Part shown: positions 54,280 to 64,000 of the stretch, piece after piece | Numbering within the stretch: position 1 is the first letter of the stretch | Layout: every line of letters begins with the position of its first letter | Source: Enterobacter dykesii | Lineage (GTDB): Bacteria > Pseudomonadota > Gammaproteobacteria > Enterobacterales > Enterobacteriaceae | DNA length: 64,000 nt | Direction of reading: 5' to 3' | NCBI RefSeq assembly: GCF_008364625.2 | Contig: NZ_CP126604.1 | Coordinates: 2,232,001 to 2,296,000 of the forward strand | The notes under the pieces: model-generated | What the model saw: the letters and a program-made list of their open reading frames with translations, nothing else | Databases searched by the model: none | Told to the model about the DNA's origin: nothing | Position numbers and translations under genes: made by a program

Positions 54280-54849
54280 CTATTCGCCCGTCAGCGCGTC
54301 ATAGACGTCCCGCAGCCGCGTGCGCAGAAACAGCACCGCCTTGTGCTTGCGGGATAACAGCGCCTGTTCGCTGGCGCCGGTCTCCTCTGCCAGCATTTTA
54401 ATGCTGTAGCCGTGGAGCTCGGTCTTTTCAAACGCCTCCCGCTGCGTCGGCGGAAGTTCAGACAACGCCTGGCCCAGCTCTTCCCACAGCAGCGTTTTGA
54501 GGTACTCCTCTTCCGGCGTGTGCGCTACGCCGAACAGGGTTTCGGCCAGCTCGTCCTCCGGGAAACCCTCTTCGTCTCCGCCCGTAAAATAGCCGGAGAG
54601 CGACACTTCGCGCTTTTTACGCGCCCGGTCGGTCATCTCGTTACGCGCCGCGCGGAACAGCCAGGCGGCGACGTTTTCGACCGGCTGCTCCACTTTCATC
54701 AGCTGATAGGTGACTTCCTGCAAAATGTCGTCGGCATCATCGCGAACGGACGTCCGTCCGCGAATGAAGGCTTTCAGCCGGGCGCGGCAGGCATTGAGCG
54801 CCGACATCAGCATGGATCCGCCCGCCTCCCCGGCTTTCATCTCGCTCAC
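54280..54849 (-). CDS. ECF-type sigma-70 family factor
   Basis: A 189-residue sigma factor with region 2 (ADDILQEVTYQLMKVEQPVENVAAWLFRAARNEMTDRARKKR, about 38-80) and region 4 (LSELPPTQREAFEKTELHGYSIKMLAEETGASEQALLSRKHKAV, about 128-172). The start may be the GTG at 54849, which overlaps the preceding stop (GTGA), or the ATG at 54813, which follows GGGGAGG. A 30-residue acidic linker (GGDEEGFPEDELAETL) separates the two regions. The upstream His-rich membrane protein is coupled to it and may act as a sensor or anti-sigma factor. No promoter target is known. Confidence 0.88.
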   Translation of the reverse strand: MSEMKAGEAGGSMLMSALNACRARLKAFIRGRTSVRDDADDILQEVTYQLMKVEQPVENVAAWLFRAARNEMTDRARKKREVSLSGYFTGGDEEGFPEDELAETLFGVAHTPEEEYLKTLLWEELGQALSELPPTQREAFEKTELHGYSIKMLAEETGASEQALLSRKHKAVLFLRTRLRDVYDALTGE

Positions 54850-55265
54850 TCTGCTTCCGGCGCTTTTGGCGTGGCGTCGTCGCGCTTATCGTCACGATGG
54901 CCGTGCCAGCCGCAGTGCCCGCGTCCGTGGCGACCGAACCCTTCGCGACGCTGCTGAATAAACGCCTCGCGCTGTTCTGGCGTCATGTTCATCCAGCGCT
55001 CGTGCATCCGGCGGTGCGCACCAAACATCCCCGGGCGGAAACCCAACCCGCCAAACAGAATGCGGCTCAGCACCAGAATGCCCAGCGCCTGCCAGAATCC
55101 GATGGCCTTCACGCCGAGGATGGCCGGGAGCAAGGCGTTCCACAGGGTCATCACCACCAGGCCGAGCACGATGAATATCACCGAGCCGATGACTAAACCC
55201 TTGCCCATACGGTGGCGACCGAATCCGCGCCCGTGACCTCTGTCGTGCATATCAAAATCTCTCAT
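54846..55265 (-). CDS. Small His-rich membrane protein coupled to the sigma factor
   Basis: A 139-residue protein with a His/Arg/Gly-rich N-terminus (MHDRGHGRGFGRHRMGKG), two membrane helices (about 22-42 and 46-70), and a second charged part RRMHERWMNMTPEQREAFIQQRREG followed by a His-rich tail (RHGRGHCGWHGHRDD). The M-T-P-E-Q-R-E-A-F segment resembles the LTxxQ motif of Spy/CpxP-type metal and stress sensors. It is the first gene of a two-gene unit and ends in the start codon of the sigma gene. A metal-sensing anti-sigma role is inference; no anti-sigma family is recognised. Confidence 0.75.
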   Translation of the reverse strand: MRDFDMHDRGHGRGFGRHRMGKGLVIGSVIFIVLGLVVMTLWNALLPAILGVKAIGFWQALGILVLSRILFGGLGFRPGMFGAHRRMHERWMNMTPEQREAFIQQRREGFGRHGRGHCGWHGHRDDKRDDATPKAPEAE

Positions 55266-55381
55266 GGTTTTTACCTCGTTTACAGTAACTGATTATGGCT
55301 TGTGATGAGGTAGACGGATGAGGGAGGGAAATATTGCTGGGGTGAATGAAATAATTACTCTGGCCGCACATTCGCGGTTAT

Positions 55382-55453
55382 TGCCCGGCGGCGCTGACGC
55401 TTGCGCGGGCCTATAGGTTTCGTAGGCCGGGTAAGCGTCAGCGCCACCCGGCA
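55382..55453. repeat. REP pair (BIME) between the sigma-factor unit and the chemoreceptor gene
   Basis: Two REP units lie in opposite orientation: TGCCCGGCGGCGCTGACGC onwards (55382-55413) and GTAGGCCGGGTAAGCGTCAG onwards (55422-55453). The second is the classic REP wording ending in CCACCCGGC. Such pairs stabilise mRNA 3' ends and bind gyrase or IHF. It is 12 bases past the chemoreceptor stop codon. Confidence 0.88.
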
Positions 55454-55465
55454 CATGTCAAAGGC

Positions 55466-57016
55466 TTACGCCTGCACCGGCAAACTAAAACTCGAAATAC
55501 TCCGCGAAAGCTGCTGCGCCTGCTCTTCCAGCGAGGCCGCTGCCGCAGCGGACTGCTGCACCAGCGCGGCGTTCTGCTGGGTCACGCCGTCCATTTCGGT
55601 CACCGCCTGCCCGACCTGGCCGATCCCGCGGCTCTGCTCTTCGGAGGCGACGGAGATCTGCTCCATCAGCGTATTCACTTTATTCACCGACGAAATAATC
55701 GAGTCAATCACCTCACCCGAGCGGCTGACCAGCTCCGCACCGTTTTTCACGCTGGATACCGACTGCGCAATCAGGCTTTCGATGTCTTTAGCCGCCACCG
55801 CGCTTTTCTGCGCCAGGGTGCGCACTTCGCTGGCCACGACCGCAAAGCCGCGCCCCTGCGTGCCGGCGCGCGCCGCTTCAACCGCCGCGTTCAGCGCCAG
55901 AATGTTGGTCTGGAAGGCGATACTGTTGATCACGCTGGTAATGTCTTCGATGCGCTTCGAGTTCGCCGCGATGGTATTCATCGTGTCGATGACTTCACGG
56001 GTCACCGCCTCACCGGTGTGGGCATTTTTCACCGCGTCCTGCACCAGTTTACCGGCCTGATAGACGTTGTCGGTATTGTTCGCCACCGTCGCGCTCAGCT
56101 CTTCCATGCTCGCCGCCGTCTGGGTTAACGCGGAAGCCTGCTGTTCGGTGCGTGACGCCAGGTCGATATTCCCGGAGGCAATCTCCTGCGCCGCGTGCGT
56201 GACGGTATGGCTCGCATCGCGCACCTGGGCGATGGTCGCCAGCAGCGCCTGACGCATCTGCTCCATTGAGCTCATAAGATGATCGATTTCGTTATGTGCA
56301 CTCCCCTTGACCGGCACCGGAACGTCCAGCTTGCCCGCCGCAATCTGGCTGCAGTGCTCGCGCGCCAGGTTGACCGGCGCAAATACAAAGCGCTTCATCA
56401 GCAGGCTGACGGCGACAATCACCACCACAAACAGGCAGGCGATAGCGGCAATAATCACCAGGCCGGAGACGAAGTTACTGCTCGCATCCTCGTTCAGGCT
56501 TTTGGCGTATTTCTGGTGGACGGAAAGGACCTGGTCGAGAACGATCTCGTACTGGCGGTCGAGGCGGGAGACTTCCGGGATCAGCGCGTTAAATTTGGCC
56601 ACATCGTGCGCCTCGGCGGCATCGATCAGCGGCGCCAGCCCCTGGTTGCGGTAGTTTTGCCAGGCATCCTGATAGGCAGTCACCAGCGACGCTTCATCGC
56701 TCAGGCGCGGCGACGCCATAAAGGCCGCAAAGGCGTGGTCCGCTTTGGTCAGCGCCTCTTTCACGGCGGTTAGCTTAGCAGCCCCGTCCGCCGAGTTTCC
56801 CGCTTCCACCATCTTCACATACTCCATCACCCGCACGCGCAGCGTACGGCTATGGTTGATGGGGTCAATAATGGACAGCACAACCTGGATCTCTTTGTTG
56901 ACGTTATCCAGGGAGTTATTACTTTTAATGATGAGGCCAACGCTGGTCACGGTGCTGACAACAAAGAAGAAAAGCAGCGAGAACAGAACGATCAGGGACG
57001 ACTTTTTCAACGACAT
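55466..57016 (-). CDS. Methyl-accepting chemotaxis protein
   Basis: The ATG at 57016 follows GAGG; the longer frame starts at a TTG and is discarded. The 516-residue chemoreceptor has membrane helices at about 5-28 and 182-206 framing a four-helix-bundle ligand domain, then a HAMP linker, and the highly conserved signalling tip [20 protein letters not shown]. It ends [11 protein letters not shown] without the NWETF pentapeptide that recruits CheR and CheB, so it belongs to the low-abundance receptor type. The ligand is unknown. An upstream sigma-28-like element is present. Confidence 0.93.
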   Translation of the reverse strand: MSLKKSSLIVLFSLLFFFVVSTVTSVGLIIKSNNSLDNVNKEIQVVLSIIDPINHSRTLRVRVMEYVKMVEAGNSADGAAKLTAVKEALTKADHAFAAFMASPRLSDEASLVTAYQDAWQNYRNQGLAPLIDAAEAHDVAKFNALIPEVSRLDRQYEIVLDQVLSVHQKYAKSLNEDASSNFVSGLVIIAAIACLFVVVIVAVSLLMKRFVFAPVNLAREHCSQIAAGKLDVPVPVKGSAHNEIDHLMSSMEQMRQALLATIAQVRDASHTVTHAAQEIASGNIDLASRTEQQASALTQTAASMEELSATVANNTDNVYQAGKLVQDAVKNAHTGEAVTREVIDTMNTIAANSKRIEDITSVINSIAFQTNILALNAAVEAARAGTQGRGFAVVASEVRTLAQKSAVAAKDIESLIAQSVSSVKNGAELVSRSGEVIDSIISSVNKVNTLMEQISVASEEQSRGIGQVGQAVTEMDGVTQQNAALVQQSAAAAASLEEQAQQLSRSISSFSLPVQA

Positions 57017-57050
57017 AAACCAATACCTCAAGGAGAATTATTCCTTATGG

Positions 57051-57077
57051 TTATCGGCTCTTCCAAAACTTAAATTA
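57051..57077 (-). promoter_or_regulatory. Candidate sigma-28 (FliA) promoter of the chemoreceptor gene
   Basis: On the minus strand the exact FliA -10 element GCCGATAA (57058-57051) lies 35 bases before the start. At 11 bases spacing the -35 region reads TAATTTAA, which matches the consensus TAAAGTTT at only four positions. Chemoreceptor genes are usual FliA targets. Confidence 0.5.
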
Positions 57078-57114
57078 ATTAAAGTTATTGATGTATCGGT
57101 CCGAGCTATATTGC

Positions 57115-58122
57115 TCACTTATAGCGCCGCTGCAGGGTGGCAGCCAGCTTGCGTTGCAACGGTTCCGGGGTCTCTCCCTCGATCAGTTTGCTAATCAAAT
57201 CAAAGCAGTGCCACGCCAGCTGGCGGTTATCCTGACGAATGGTATCCACGGGAATCGTCAGCGAATCGTAGAGATAGTGATCGTCAAAACTGGCTAACCT
57301 GATATCACTTTGCAACAGGTTGTGTTGGCCCATATAGCGCAGCACCCCTTCCAGCAGACCGCATGCGGCGGCGAACAGCGCTTTTGGCGGACGCCCCAGA
57401 CGGGCGCAGAGTTCAGCAAACATCTCGTACCCGGAGCTCGGGTGATAGTTGCCGTGAATGATCCACTCGGGGCGCAGCGCTACGCCGGCCTCTCGCAGAC
57501 CTTGCTTAAACCCTTCCAGACGGTCGCGCGTCGGAGAAAGGCGCGGCTGACCGCCGAGGAAGTAGAACTCATCAGGATGCTGGCGCGCAATGTCGGCCAC
57601 CAGTTCCGCCGTCGGGGTAATGGAGTCGGTGATCACCAGCGGCAGCGCGCTGTCGTTGATGTGGCGGTCAAACAGGACAACGGGCAGCTGCTCGCTCAGC
57701 TTATGGTAGTCCGCATCGTTAAGCATGCTGGAGGCCACAATCAGCCCGTCCACCTGACGCGCCACCATGTTGTTCACCACCACCGTCTCCTGCCCCGGGT
57801 TTTCATCGCTGCAGGAGATCAGCAGCTGAACGCCCGCCTCGCGGCACAGCGTTTCCAGCTCGTGAGAAAAGACGGCAAAACCGTAGTTGGTGATCTCCGG
57901 GACCACCAGACCAACGGTGTGGCTGCGGTTATCGCGCAGCGACCGGGCGTGAATGCTGGGCTGATAGTGGTGCTCTTTTGCAATCGCCAGCACGCGCTCG
58001 CGCGTCTCTTCCGCCACGCGAAGCTCTTTGCTGCGACCGTTCAGTACCAGGCTGGCGGTGGCTTTTGACACCCCCGCCAGCTCCGCGATGTCTTTAATGG
58101 TGACGCGTTTTGTTTTTCTCAC
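57115..58122 (-). CDS. scrR: Sucrose operon repressor ScrR, LacI family
   Basis: A 335-residue LacI-family repressor: helix-turn-helix [23 protein letters not shown], the DNA-minor-groove hinge with [15 protein letters not shown], and a periplasmic-binding-protein-like core. It represses scrK and scrYAB; fructose or fructose 1-phosphate releases it in the characterised enteric systems. The wording [21 protein letters not shown] and [11 protein letters not shown] is typical of ScrR/CscR. The gene follows scrB by 28 bases. Confidence 0.95.
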   Translation of the reverse strand: MRKTKRVTIKDIAELAGVSKATASLVLNGRSKELRVAEETRERVLAIAKEHHYQPSIHARSLRDNRSHTVGLVVPEITNYGFAVFSHELETLCREAGVQLLISCSDENPGQETVVVNNMVARQVDGLIVASSMLNDADYHKLSEQLPVVLFDRHINDSALPLVITDSITPTAELVADIARQHPDEFYFLGGQPRLSPTRDRLEGFKQGLREAGVALRPEWIIHGNYHPSSGYEMFAELCARLGRPPKALFAAACGLLEGVLRYMGQHNLLQSDIRLASFDDHYLYDSLTIPVDTIRQDNRQLAWHCFDLISKLIEGETPEPLQRKLAATLQRRYK

Positions 58123-58150
58123 AACGACTTAGATCCGGCTGCCAAAACCC

Positions 58151-59557
58151 TCATTCTATCATGCAGGCGCGCAGCGACCAGTAGCGTAATGTGATATCGG
58201 ACGCACCTTCGAATCGCACCCGGGCCGGATGGTCAGGAAAATAGCGGCTGCTCATCACCCCTTCACCGTGATTGATGAAAATTTCAGTACTGGAGCGGTC
58301 GCAGAGAACGCGCAAATGGCTGACCTCGCCCTGCCAGTATCGGGTCAGCGTTTCACCAGTTTTCAGGCTCGCGCGTTCCAGGCGTATACCCTGCTCATCG
58401 ACAGTGAGGCGCAGCGTGCCGCCAAAATCGACACTCACCTGCGATGCGCTCAGCTCAAACTCCAGGCGCGTCGCGTCCAGGTCCGGCGCCTCGCTGGCGC
58501 GCCCCTGCCAGCGCTGCTCATCTTCACGCAGCGCCGCCAGCTCGCGCGCCGGGGTCTGCCAGAGCCTGCCGTCTCGGTAGCGTAATTCGCGCGGACAGGT
58601 CATCTGGTGCATCCAGCCGTGCGTCCGGGTTGGCTGAAGCATCTCTTCCCCGTCCGGTACGCCCATCCAGCCGATCAGAATGCGTCGGCCGTCTTCAGCC
58701 AGCGTGGTTTGCGGGGCGTAAAACTCAAAGCCCGCGTCCAGCTCGTGCAGCTCGCCGTGATCGAATGCGACGTTTTCATAGTCAAACGCCCCGCTCATCC
58801 AGGTGGCCGGATAGGTGTTGAGATAGCGATGCGGCTCGCGGGCCAGCCCCTGCGGACAGCTGATCAGAACATGCGTTCCGTCGAGCGCGAACAGGTCCGG
58901 ACACTCCCACATATAACCCGCGTCCGTCAGGCCGTTAACCCCGTGACCGGCGATTTCCCCGCAGGACGTCCAGGCGTGCAGATCGGCTGATTTAAACAGC
59001 AGCACCTTGCCGCGCTTTTGCACATCCTGCGCGCCGAGCACCATGTACCACATCCCGTCGTGCTGCCACACCTTTGGGTCGCGCACGTGGCCGGTGTAGC
59101 CTTCCGGCAGCGCCAGCACCGGCCCCAGCTTCTTAAAGGTTCCGTCGGGCTGTTCTACGGCCAGACACTGCCAGGCGGTGCGGCTGCCGTCATCAAACTT
59201 GACGTTGCCGGTGTAGCAAAGCGTCAGGACGCCGTGGTTGTCCACGGCGCTACCGGAGTAGCAGCCGTTGCGGTCATACTCTTCATCCGGCATCAGCGCC
59301 AGCGGCTCATGCCGCCAGTGCACCAGGTCCGCAGAGCTCCAGTGCCCCCAGCATTTAAACCGATGCTCGCAGTCCAGCGGGTTCCACTGATAGAACAGGT
59401 GGTAGCGGCCGGCAAACCAGATGAACCCGTTGGGATCGTTCATCAGCCCCGTCACCGGCGCGGGATGCCACTGCGGATAGTGGCTATCCGCAAGCGCCCG
59501 CGTCTGGCCTTTCATAACGGCCTGCAGTATCGCAGGCCAGCGGGAAGGTAACGTCAT
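58151..59557 (-). CDS. scrB: Sucrose-6-phosphate hydrolase ScrB
   Basis: A 468-residue GH32 invertase with the nucleophile block MNDPNG (Asp41), the stabiliser RDPKVW and the acid/base Glu in WECPDLF, plus the C-terminal beta-sandwich. It splits sucrose 6-phosphate to glucose 6-phosphate and fructose. Its ATG overlaps the scrA stop codon by one base (TAATG), so translation is coupled. Confidence 0.96.
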   Translation of the reverse strand: MTLPSRWPAILQAVMKGQTRALADSHYPQWHPAPVTGLMNDPNGFIWFAGRYHLFYQWNPLDCEHRFKCWGHWSSADLVHWRHEPLALMPDEEYDRNGCYSGSAVDNHGVLTLCYTGNVKFDDGSRTAWQCLAVEQPDGTFKKLGPVLALPEGYTGHVRDPKVWQHDGMWYMVLGAQDVQKRGKVLLFKSADLHAWTSCGEIAGHGVNGLTDAGYMWECPDLFALDGTHVLISCPQGLAREPHRYLNTYPATWMSGAFDYENVAFDHGELHELDAGFEFYAPQTTLAEDGRRILIGWMGVPDGEEMLQPTRTHGWMHQMTCPRELRYRDGRLWQTPARELAALREDEQRWQGRASEAPDLDATRLEFELSASQVSVDFGGTLRLTVDEQGIRLERASLKTGETLTRYWQGEVSHLRVLCDRSSTEIFINHGEGVMSSRYFPDHPARVRFEGASDITLRYWSLRACMIE

Positions 59558-60927
59558 TATTCAGAGTCCGTTTTATATTTCAGCAGCAGTGAGACGGTAA
59601 ACGCCACGCCGAAGGCAATCACCATACCGATAATATAGTTGAGCAGCGAGCTGGCCTGCACGATGGCCATGCCCGGAATAGCGGTCAACCCAACGGCGGT
59701 CATGTAAACATGGACAGATACCACCCAGGCCCCGCCCACCGCGCCGCCGATCAGCGCGGCGATAAACGGCTTAACGAAGCGCAGGTTGATACCAAAAATG
59801 GCCGCTTCGGTGATGCCCAGCATCGCAGAAAACGCCGACGGTAAGGTAATGGCTTTGATTTTGGCATCTTTGGTTTTGAACCACACCGCCAGACAGGCGC
59901 CGCCCTGCGCCACGTTCGCCATGGCCCAGATCGGCAGCAGGAAGTTCACGCCAATCGACGGGTTACCGAGCAGCCCGGCTTCAATCGCGTGGAAGCTGTG
60001 GTGAATACCGGTGATCACAATCACCGAGTAAAGCCCGCCGAACAGCAGCCCGGCCAGCCAGCCCGCGTGGGCGATCAGCGTGCTAAGAATAAAGGAGATA
60101 CCATCACCTAAGGCGCGCCCCGCCGGGCCGATAATCAGCAAGGCGATAAAGCCGGAGATAACGACGGTGAGGAACGGCGTCAGGATCAGATCTAATGCGT
60201 CCGGGATCGCGCGGCGCAGGTTTTTCTCCACGATGCTCATAAACCAGACGGCCAGCAGCACCGGGAATACCGTGCCCTGATAGCCAATCATCGCGATCTC
60301 AAGGCCGAAGAAGTTCATGGTGTGGAAGCCCGACGCCACGCCCCAGGCGTTGGTCAGCGCCGGGTGGGTCAGAATACCGCCCAGCGTCGCGCCGAGATAC
60401 GGGTTACCGCCAAATTCCCGCGCGGCGGTAAAGCCGATCAGAATAGGCAGAATGATAAACGCCGCGGAGCTGCACATGTCCAGCATGATGTAGATGGCGT
60501 TATCCGCATTGACCCAGCCGTAGGTTTTCACCATGCCGAGCAGGCCCATCAGCAGACCGGACGCCACAATCGCGGGAATGATCGGGACAAAGATATTGGA
60601 GAGCAGACGGGCAATGCGCTGGAACGGGTTCAGCTTGCGCGCCGCCAGATCTGCGGCCTCAGATTTACTGGATTCGCTAATCCCCGCCGCCTGAATAAAC
60701 GCGGCGTAGACCTTGTTGACTACGCCCGTGCCAAAAATCACCTGCATCTGGCCGGCGTTACGAAAACAGCCTTTTACGCCGTCGACCTTACCGATCGCCT
60801 GCTGATCGGCAAGCGCGTCATCGACCAGCACCAGACGAAGACGCGTTGCGCAGTGCGCCGCGCTGGCGATATTTTCCTTGCCACCGAGCAGCGGAATAAG
60901 CTCGCGGGCGATTTGATTAAAATCCAT
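59557..60927 (-). CDS. scrA: Sucrose-specific PTS enzyme IIBC ScrA
   Basis: A 456-residue permease: an N-terminal IIB domain with phosphorylated Cys26 in AAHCATRLRLVL, then an eight- to ten-helix IIC domain of the glucose-sucrose superfamily (HPALTNAWG, GITEAAIFGINLRF). It imports sucrose as sucrose 6-phosphate, using enzyme IIA of glucose (Crr) as phosphate donor because it has no IIA of its own. It lies between scrY and scrB. Confidence 0.96.
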   Translation of the reverse strand: MDFNQIARELIPLLGGKENIASAAHCATRLRLVLVDDALADQQAIGKVDGVKGCFRNAGQMQVIFGTGVVNKVYAAFIQAAGISESSKSEAADLAARKLNPFQRIARLLSNIFVPIIPAIVASGLLMGLLGMVKTYGWVNADNAIYIMLDMCSSAAFIILPILIGFTAAREFGGNPYLGATLGGILTHPALTNAWGVASGFHTMNFFGLEIAMIGYQGTVFPVLLAVWFMSIVEKNLRRAIPDALDLILTPFLTVVISGFIALLIIGPAGRALGDGISFILSTLIAHAGWLAGLLFGGLYSVIVITGIHHSFHAIEAGLLGNPSIGVNFLLPIWAMANVAQGGACLAVWFKTKDAKIKAITLPSAFSAMLGITEAAIFGINLRFVKPFIAALIGGAVGGAWVVSVHVYMTAVGLTAIPGMAIVQASSLLNYIIGMVIAFGVAFTVSLLLKYKTDSE

Positions 60928-60965
60928 AGATACCTCTGCCTGACTTCTTTTTATGATGTGCGAAA

Positions 60966-60986
60966 CGCTCCCGCCAGGCGGGAGCG
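60966..60986 (-). repeat. GC-rich hairpin between scrY and scrA
   Basis: CGCTCCCGCC (60966-60975) and GGCGGGAGCG (60977-60986) are a perfect ten-base inverted repeat in the gap after the scrY stop codon. No T tract follows on the minus strand. It may stabilise scrY mRNA and lower scrA expression. Confidence 0.65.
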
Positions 60987-60993
60987 TGATGGG

Positions 60994-62523
<1,530 letters not shown>

Positions 62524-62552
62524 CTAAAAGAAGTCATTAAACGTGCTAAATT

Positions 62553-62568
62553 GCTAAACCGGTTTAGG
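62553..62568. promoter_or_regulatory. ScrR operator upstream of scrY (proximal)
   Basis: GCTAAACC-GGTTTAGG is a near-perfect palindrome of the ScrR operator form (GCTAAACC/GGTTTAGC), 42 bases before the scrY ATG. Confidence 0.85.
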
Positions 62569-62612
62569 TTGCTGATACTAAACCTCTGAATTTTGTATCG
62601 GCAATCTTTTTT

Positions 62613-62628
62613 GCTAAACCGTTTTAGT
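62613..62628. promoter_or_regulatory. ScrR operator upstream of scrY (distal)
   Basis: GCTAAACC-GTTTTAGT is a second operator-like palindrome, its centre 60 bases from the proximal one, between the scrK stop codon and scrY. The near-whole number of helical turns would suit a repression loop. Confidence 0.8.
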
Positions 62629-62683
62629 AAGTGTGATCGAGGCGACAATTCAGGCCGCCGGATGGCGGCCAGGAGAGGAAAAA

Positions 62684-63574
62684 TTACAGGTCGTGCTGCC
62701 AGGGCAATGCAGTCATCGCCCCTTTGGCCGTGGTGGCTAATGCGCCGCAGCGCTGGGCAAGCGCGATGACCGGCGTCAGGTCCTGTCCAGCGGCCAGCCC
62801 GTAAAGCAGCCCGGCAACGAAGGCGTCGCCCGCGCCGGTGGTATCGACACACTCTACGGGCGTAGCCGGATAGTGTTTTACGGTACCCTGATGCCAGGCG
62901 ATCACGCCCTCCTTGCCCTGGGTGACCAGCACCAGACGCGCCGGACAGCGCGCCATCAGCCTGTCCAGACCGACGTTTACCTCGACATTTCCGGTTAAAA
63001 ACGCCAGCTCTTCGACGGAGAGTTTCACCACGTCGGCGCTCTGCAGGGCCTGCTCCAGGCAGCGACGCAGCTCGTTCTCATCCGGCCAGAGATCTGGGCG
63101 AATATTGGGGTCGAAGCTGACGTAACCGCCCGCCTCGCGAATGGTGGCCATCGCCTCAAACGTCGCAGAACGGCTCGGCTCTGCGCTTAACGCGATGGAA
63201 CAGACGTGTAGCCATTCCCCGGCGCTGAACGTCGGCAGATCGGCGGATTCGAGAAACAGATCGGCGCTCGGGCGCACCATAAAGGTAAACGAGCGTTCGC
63301 CGTGCTCGTCGAGATCGACCACCACCGTTGAGGTGCGGTGCGCCGGGTCAAGGCGCATAGACTTCACGTCGACCTTTTCGTCAGCGAGCGTTTTCGCCAT
63401 AAAGCGCCCGAATGGATCGTCGCCAACCCTGCCGATAAAGGCGCTCTGGCCGCCCAGGCGGGCAATACCGACCGCAACGTTTGCCGGTGCGCCGCCGGGA
63501 CACTGCAGCAATCTGCCTTCTCCATCGGGCAGCAAATCCACCACCGCATCGCCAAGTACCCAGATTTTTTTCAT
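62684..63574 (-). CDS. scrK: Fructokinase ScrK, PfkB family
   Basis: The ATG at 63574 follows GCGAGGATC and gives MKKIWVLGDAVVDLLP; the frame from 63595 is longer by seven residues and less likely. The 296-residue PfkB kinase has the N-terminal GG motif (CPGGAPANVAVGIARLGG), and the ATP/anion-hole signature DTTGAGDAFVAGLLYG with the catalytic Asp. It phosphorylates the fructose released by ScrB. It has its own ScrR operator and lies 172 bases before scrY. Confidence 0.95.
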   Translation of the reverse strand: MKKIWVLGDAVVDLLPDGEGRLLQCPGGAPANVAVGIARLGGQSAFIGRVGDDPFGRFMAKTLADEKVDVKSMRLDPAHRTSTVVVDLDEHGERSFTFMVRPSADLFLESADLPTFSAGEWLHVCSIALSAEPSRSATFEAMATIREAGGYVSFDPNIRPDLWPDENELRRCLEQALQSADVVKLSVEELAFLTGNVEVNVGLDRLMARCPARLVLVTQGKEGVIAWHQGTVKHYPATPVECVDTTGAGDAFVAGLLYGLAAGQDLTPVIALAQRCGALATTAKGAMTALPWQHDL

Positions 63575-63596
63575 GTGATCCTCGCAGCTAAACAAT

Positions 63597-63612
63597 GTTA
63601 AACCGTTTTAGC
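63597..63612. promoter_or_regulatory. ScrR operator upstream of scrK
   Basis: GTTAAACC-GTTTTAGC is an operator-like palindrome 22 bases before the scrK ATG, overlapping the likely promoter. Confidence 0.82.
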
Positions 63613-63662
63613 TATTTAAGCACAGGCAGGACGAAGGGGAAATAACGCGGGAGGAAAATTGG

Positions 63663-64000
63663 CTAACGCACCAGATGCGGCCAGTGAATATCACCGACGC
63701 CATTAAGCTGCGGACGGGCAAACAGAAAGCCCTGGAAGCGGCGGATACCGGCAGATTCCAGCCAGCACCACTCCTCTATCTTCTCGATCCCTTCGGCCAC
63801 AAGGGTAATTTCGAGGTCCGAGCAGCAGCTGATGATGGAGCGCACAATCGCCTGCTTAGGGCCGCTCAGGTGGATATTGCTGACAATTTCGCGGTCGATC
63901 TTAATTTTGTCCGGCTGAAAGCGAGTCAGCAGCGAAAGGCCGGCATAGCCGGAACCGAAATCATCGATTGCCAGGCCAACGCCCTCGCCGCGAAGCTGCT
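63663..64000 (-). CDS. EAL-domain cyclic-di-GMP phosphodiesterase (N-terminal part outside window)
   Basis: Only the C-terminal 112 residues or so are in the window; the frame is open to the right edge. The EAL domain landmarks are present: AIDDFGSGYAGLS (motif around the metal-binding Asp pair), PDKIKIDREIV (catalytic Lys-x-Asp), VAEGIEKIEEW (conserved Glu) and FQGFLFARP. It should hydrolyse cyclic di-GMP to pGpG, favouring motility over biofilm. The sensory N-terminus cannot be seen. Confidence 0.9.
   Translation of the reverse strand, partial: QLRGEGVGLAIDDFGSGYAGLSLLTRFQPDKIKIDREIVSNIHLSGPKQAIVRSIISCCSDLEITLVAEGIEKIEEWCWLESAGIRRFQGFLFARPQLNGVGDIHWPHLVR

Noticed and set aside
55382-55453. 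Repeated palindromes considered as a CRISPR array
   Set aside because: Two inverted copies with REP consensus, no spacers of constant length and no cas genes.

Overview
The window looks like chromosomal DNA of an Enterobacter-type member of the Enterobacteriaceae (Enterobacter cloacae complex or a close relative). The grounds are the gene content: a tam/yneE neighbourhood as near the E. coli replication terminus, a chromosomal Sil/Cus-type silver/copper efflux locus, scsABC, treXYZ, a complete scr sucrose regulon, and an AroY-type decarboxylase very like the Klebsiella/Enterobacter enzymes. A 28-bp site at 11535-11562 differs from the E. coli dif site at one position, so the window probably spans the chromosome-dimer resolution site. 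The KOPS-like octamers I found by eye point towards it from both sides.

Layout. 1-7271: yneE (cut by the window edge) and tam, separated by two GNAT acetyltransferases, an exported alpha/beta hydrolase, a two-component system and a DipZ-like thiol-redox membrane protein. The hydrolase and dipZ promoters share a sequence module that may be the target of the intervening response regulator. 7300-9361: an AT-rich acyl-homoserine-lactone quorum-sensing pair (convergent luxI/luxR) with a lux-box-like palindrome before luxI. 9362-11636: a NudK-like hydrolase, a DeoR-type regulator, a PACE-family efflux pump and dif. 11637-21033: a ten-gene MR/P-like chaperone-usher fimbrial operon, read right to left, whose last gene encodes a PglL/Wzy-type oligosaccharyltransferase. 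21472-29972: cusCFBA (silCFBA-like) divergent from cusRS, with a palindromic CusR box between them.

29977-35894: a LysR regulator with a divergent DHA2 MFS exporter; a DUF969/DUF979 permease pair with a DUF2891 protein, divergent from a winged-helix regulator across a nested palindrome. 35897-42240: treX/glgX-treY-treZ, making trehalose from glycogen. 42373-48987: a streptothricin-acetyltransferase-like GNAT, a class C acid phosphatase, an exported metallo-hydrolase, two LysR regulators, AroY decarboxylase, one uncertain ORF and a VF530 protein. 48995-55265: digH, then dsbG-scsC-scsB-scsA (periplasmic thiol redox and copper tolerance) and an ECF-type sigma factor translationally coupled to a His-rich small membrane protein. 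55466-63574: a chemoreceptor and the scr regulon (scrK, scrYABR) with three ScrR operators. The right edge cuts an EAL-domain phosphodiesterase.

Most genes right of dif read leftward, towards dif. Functional calls rest on recognised protein families and visible motifs; no database search was run.
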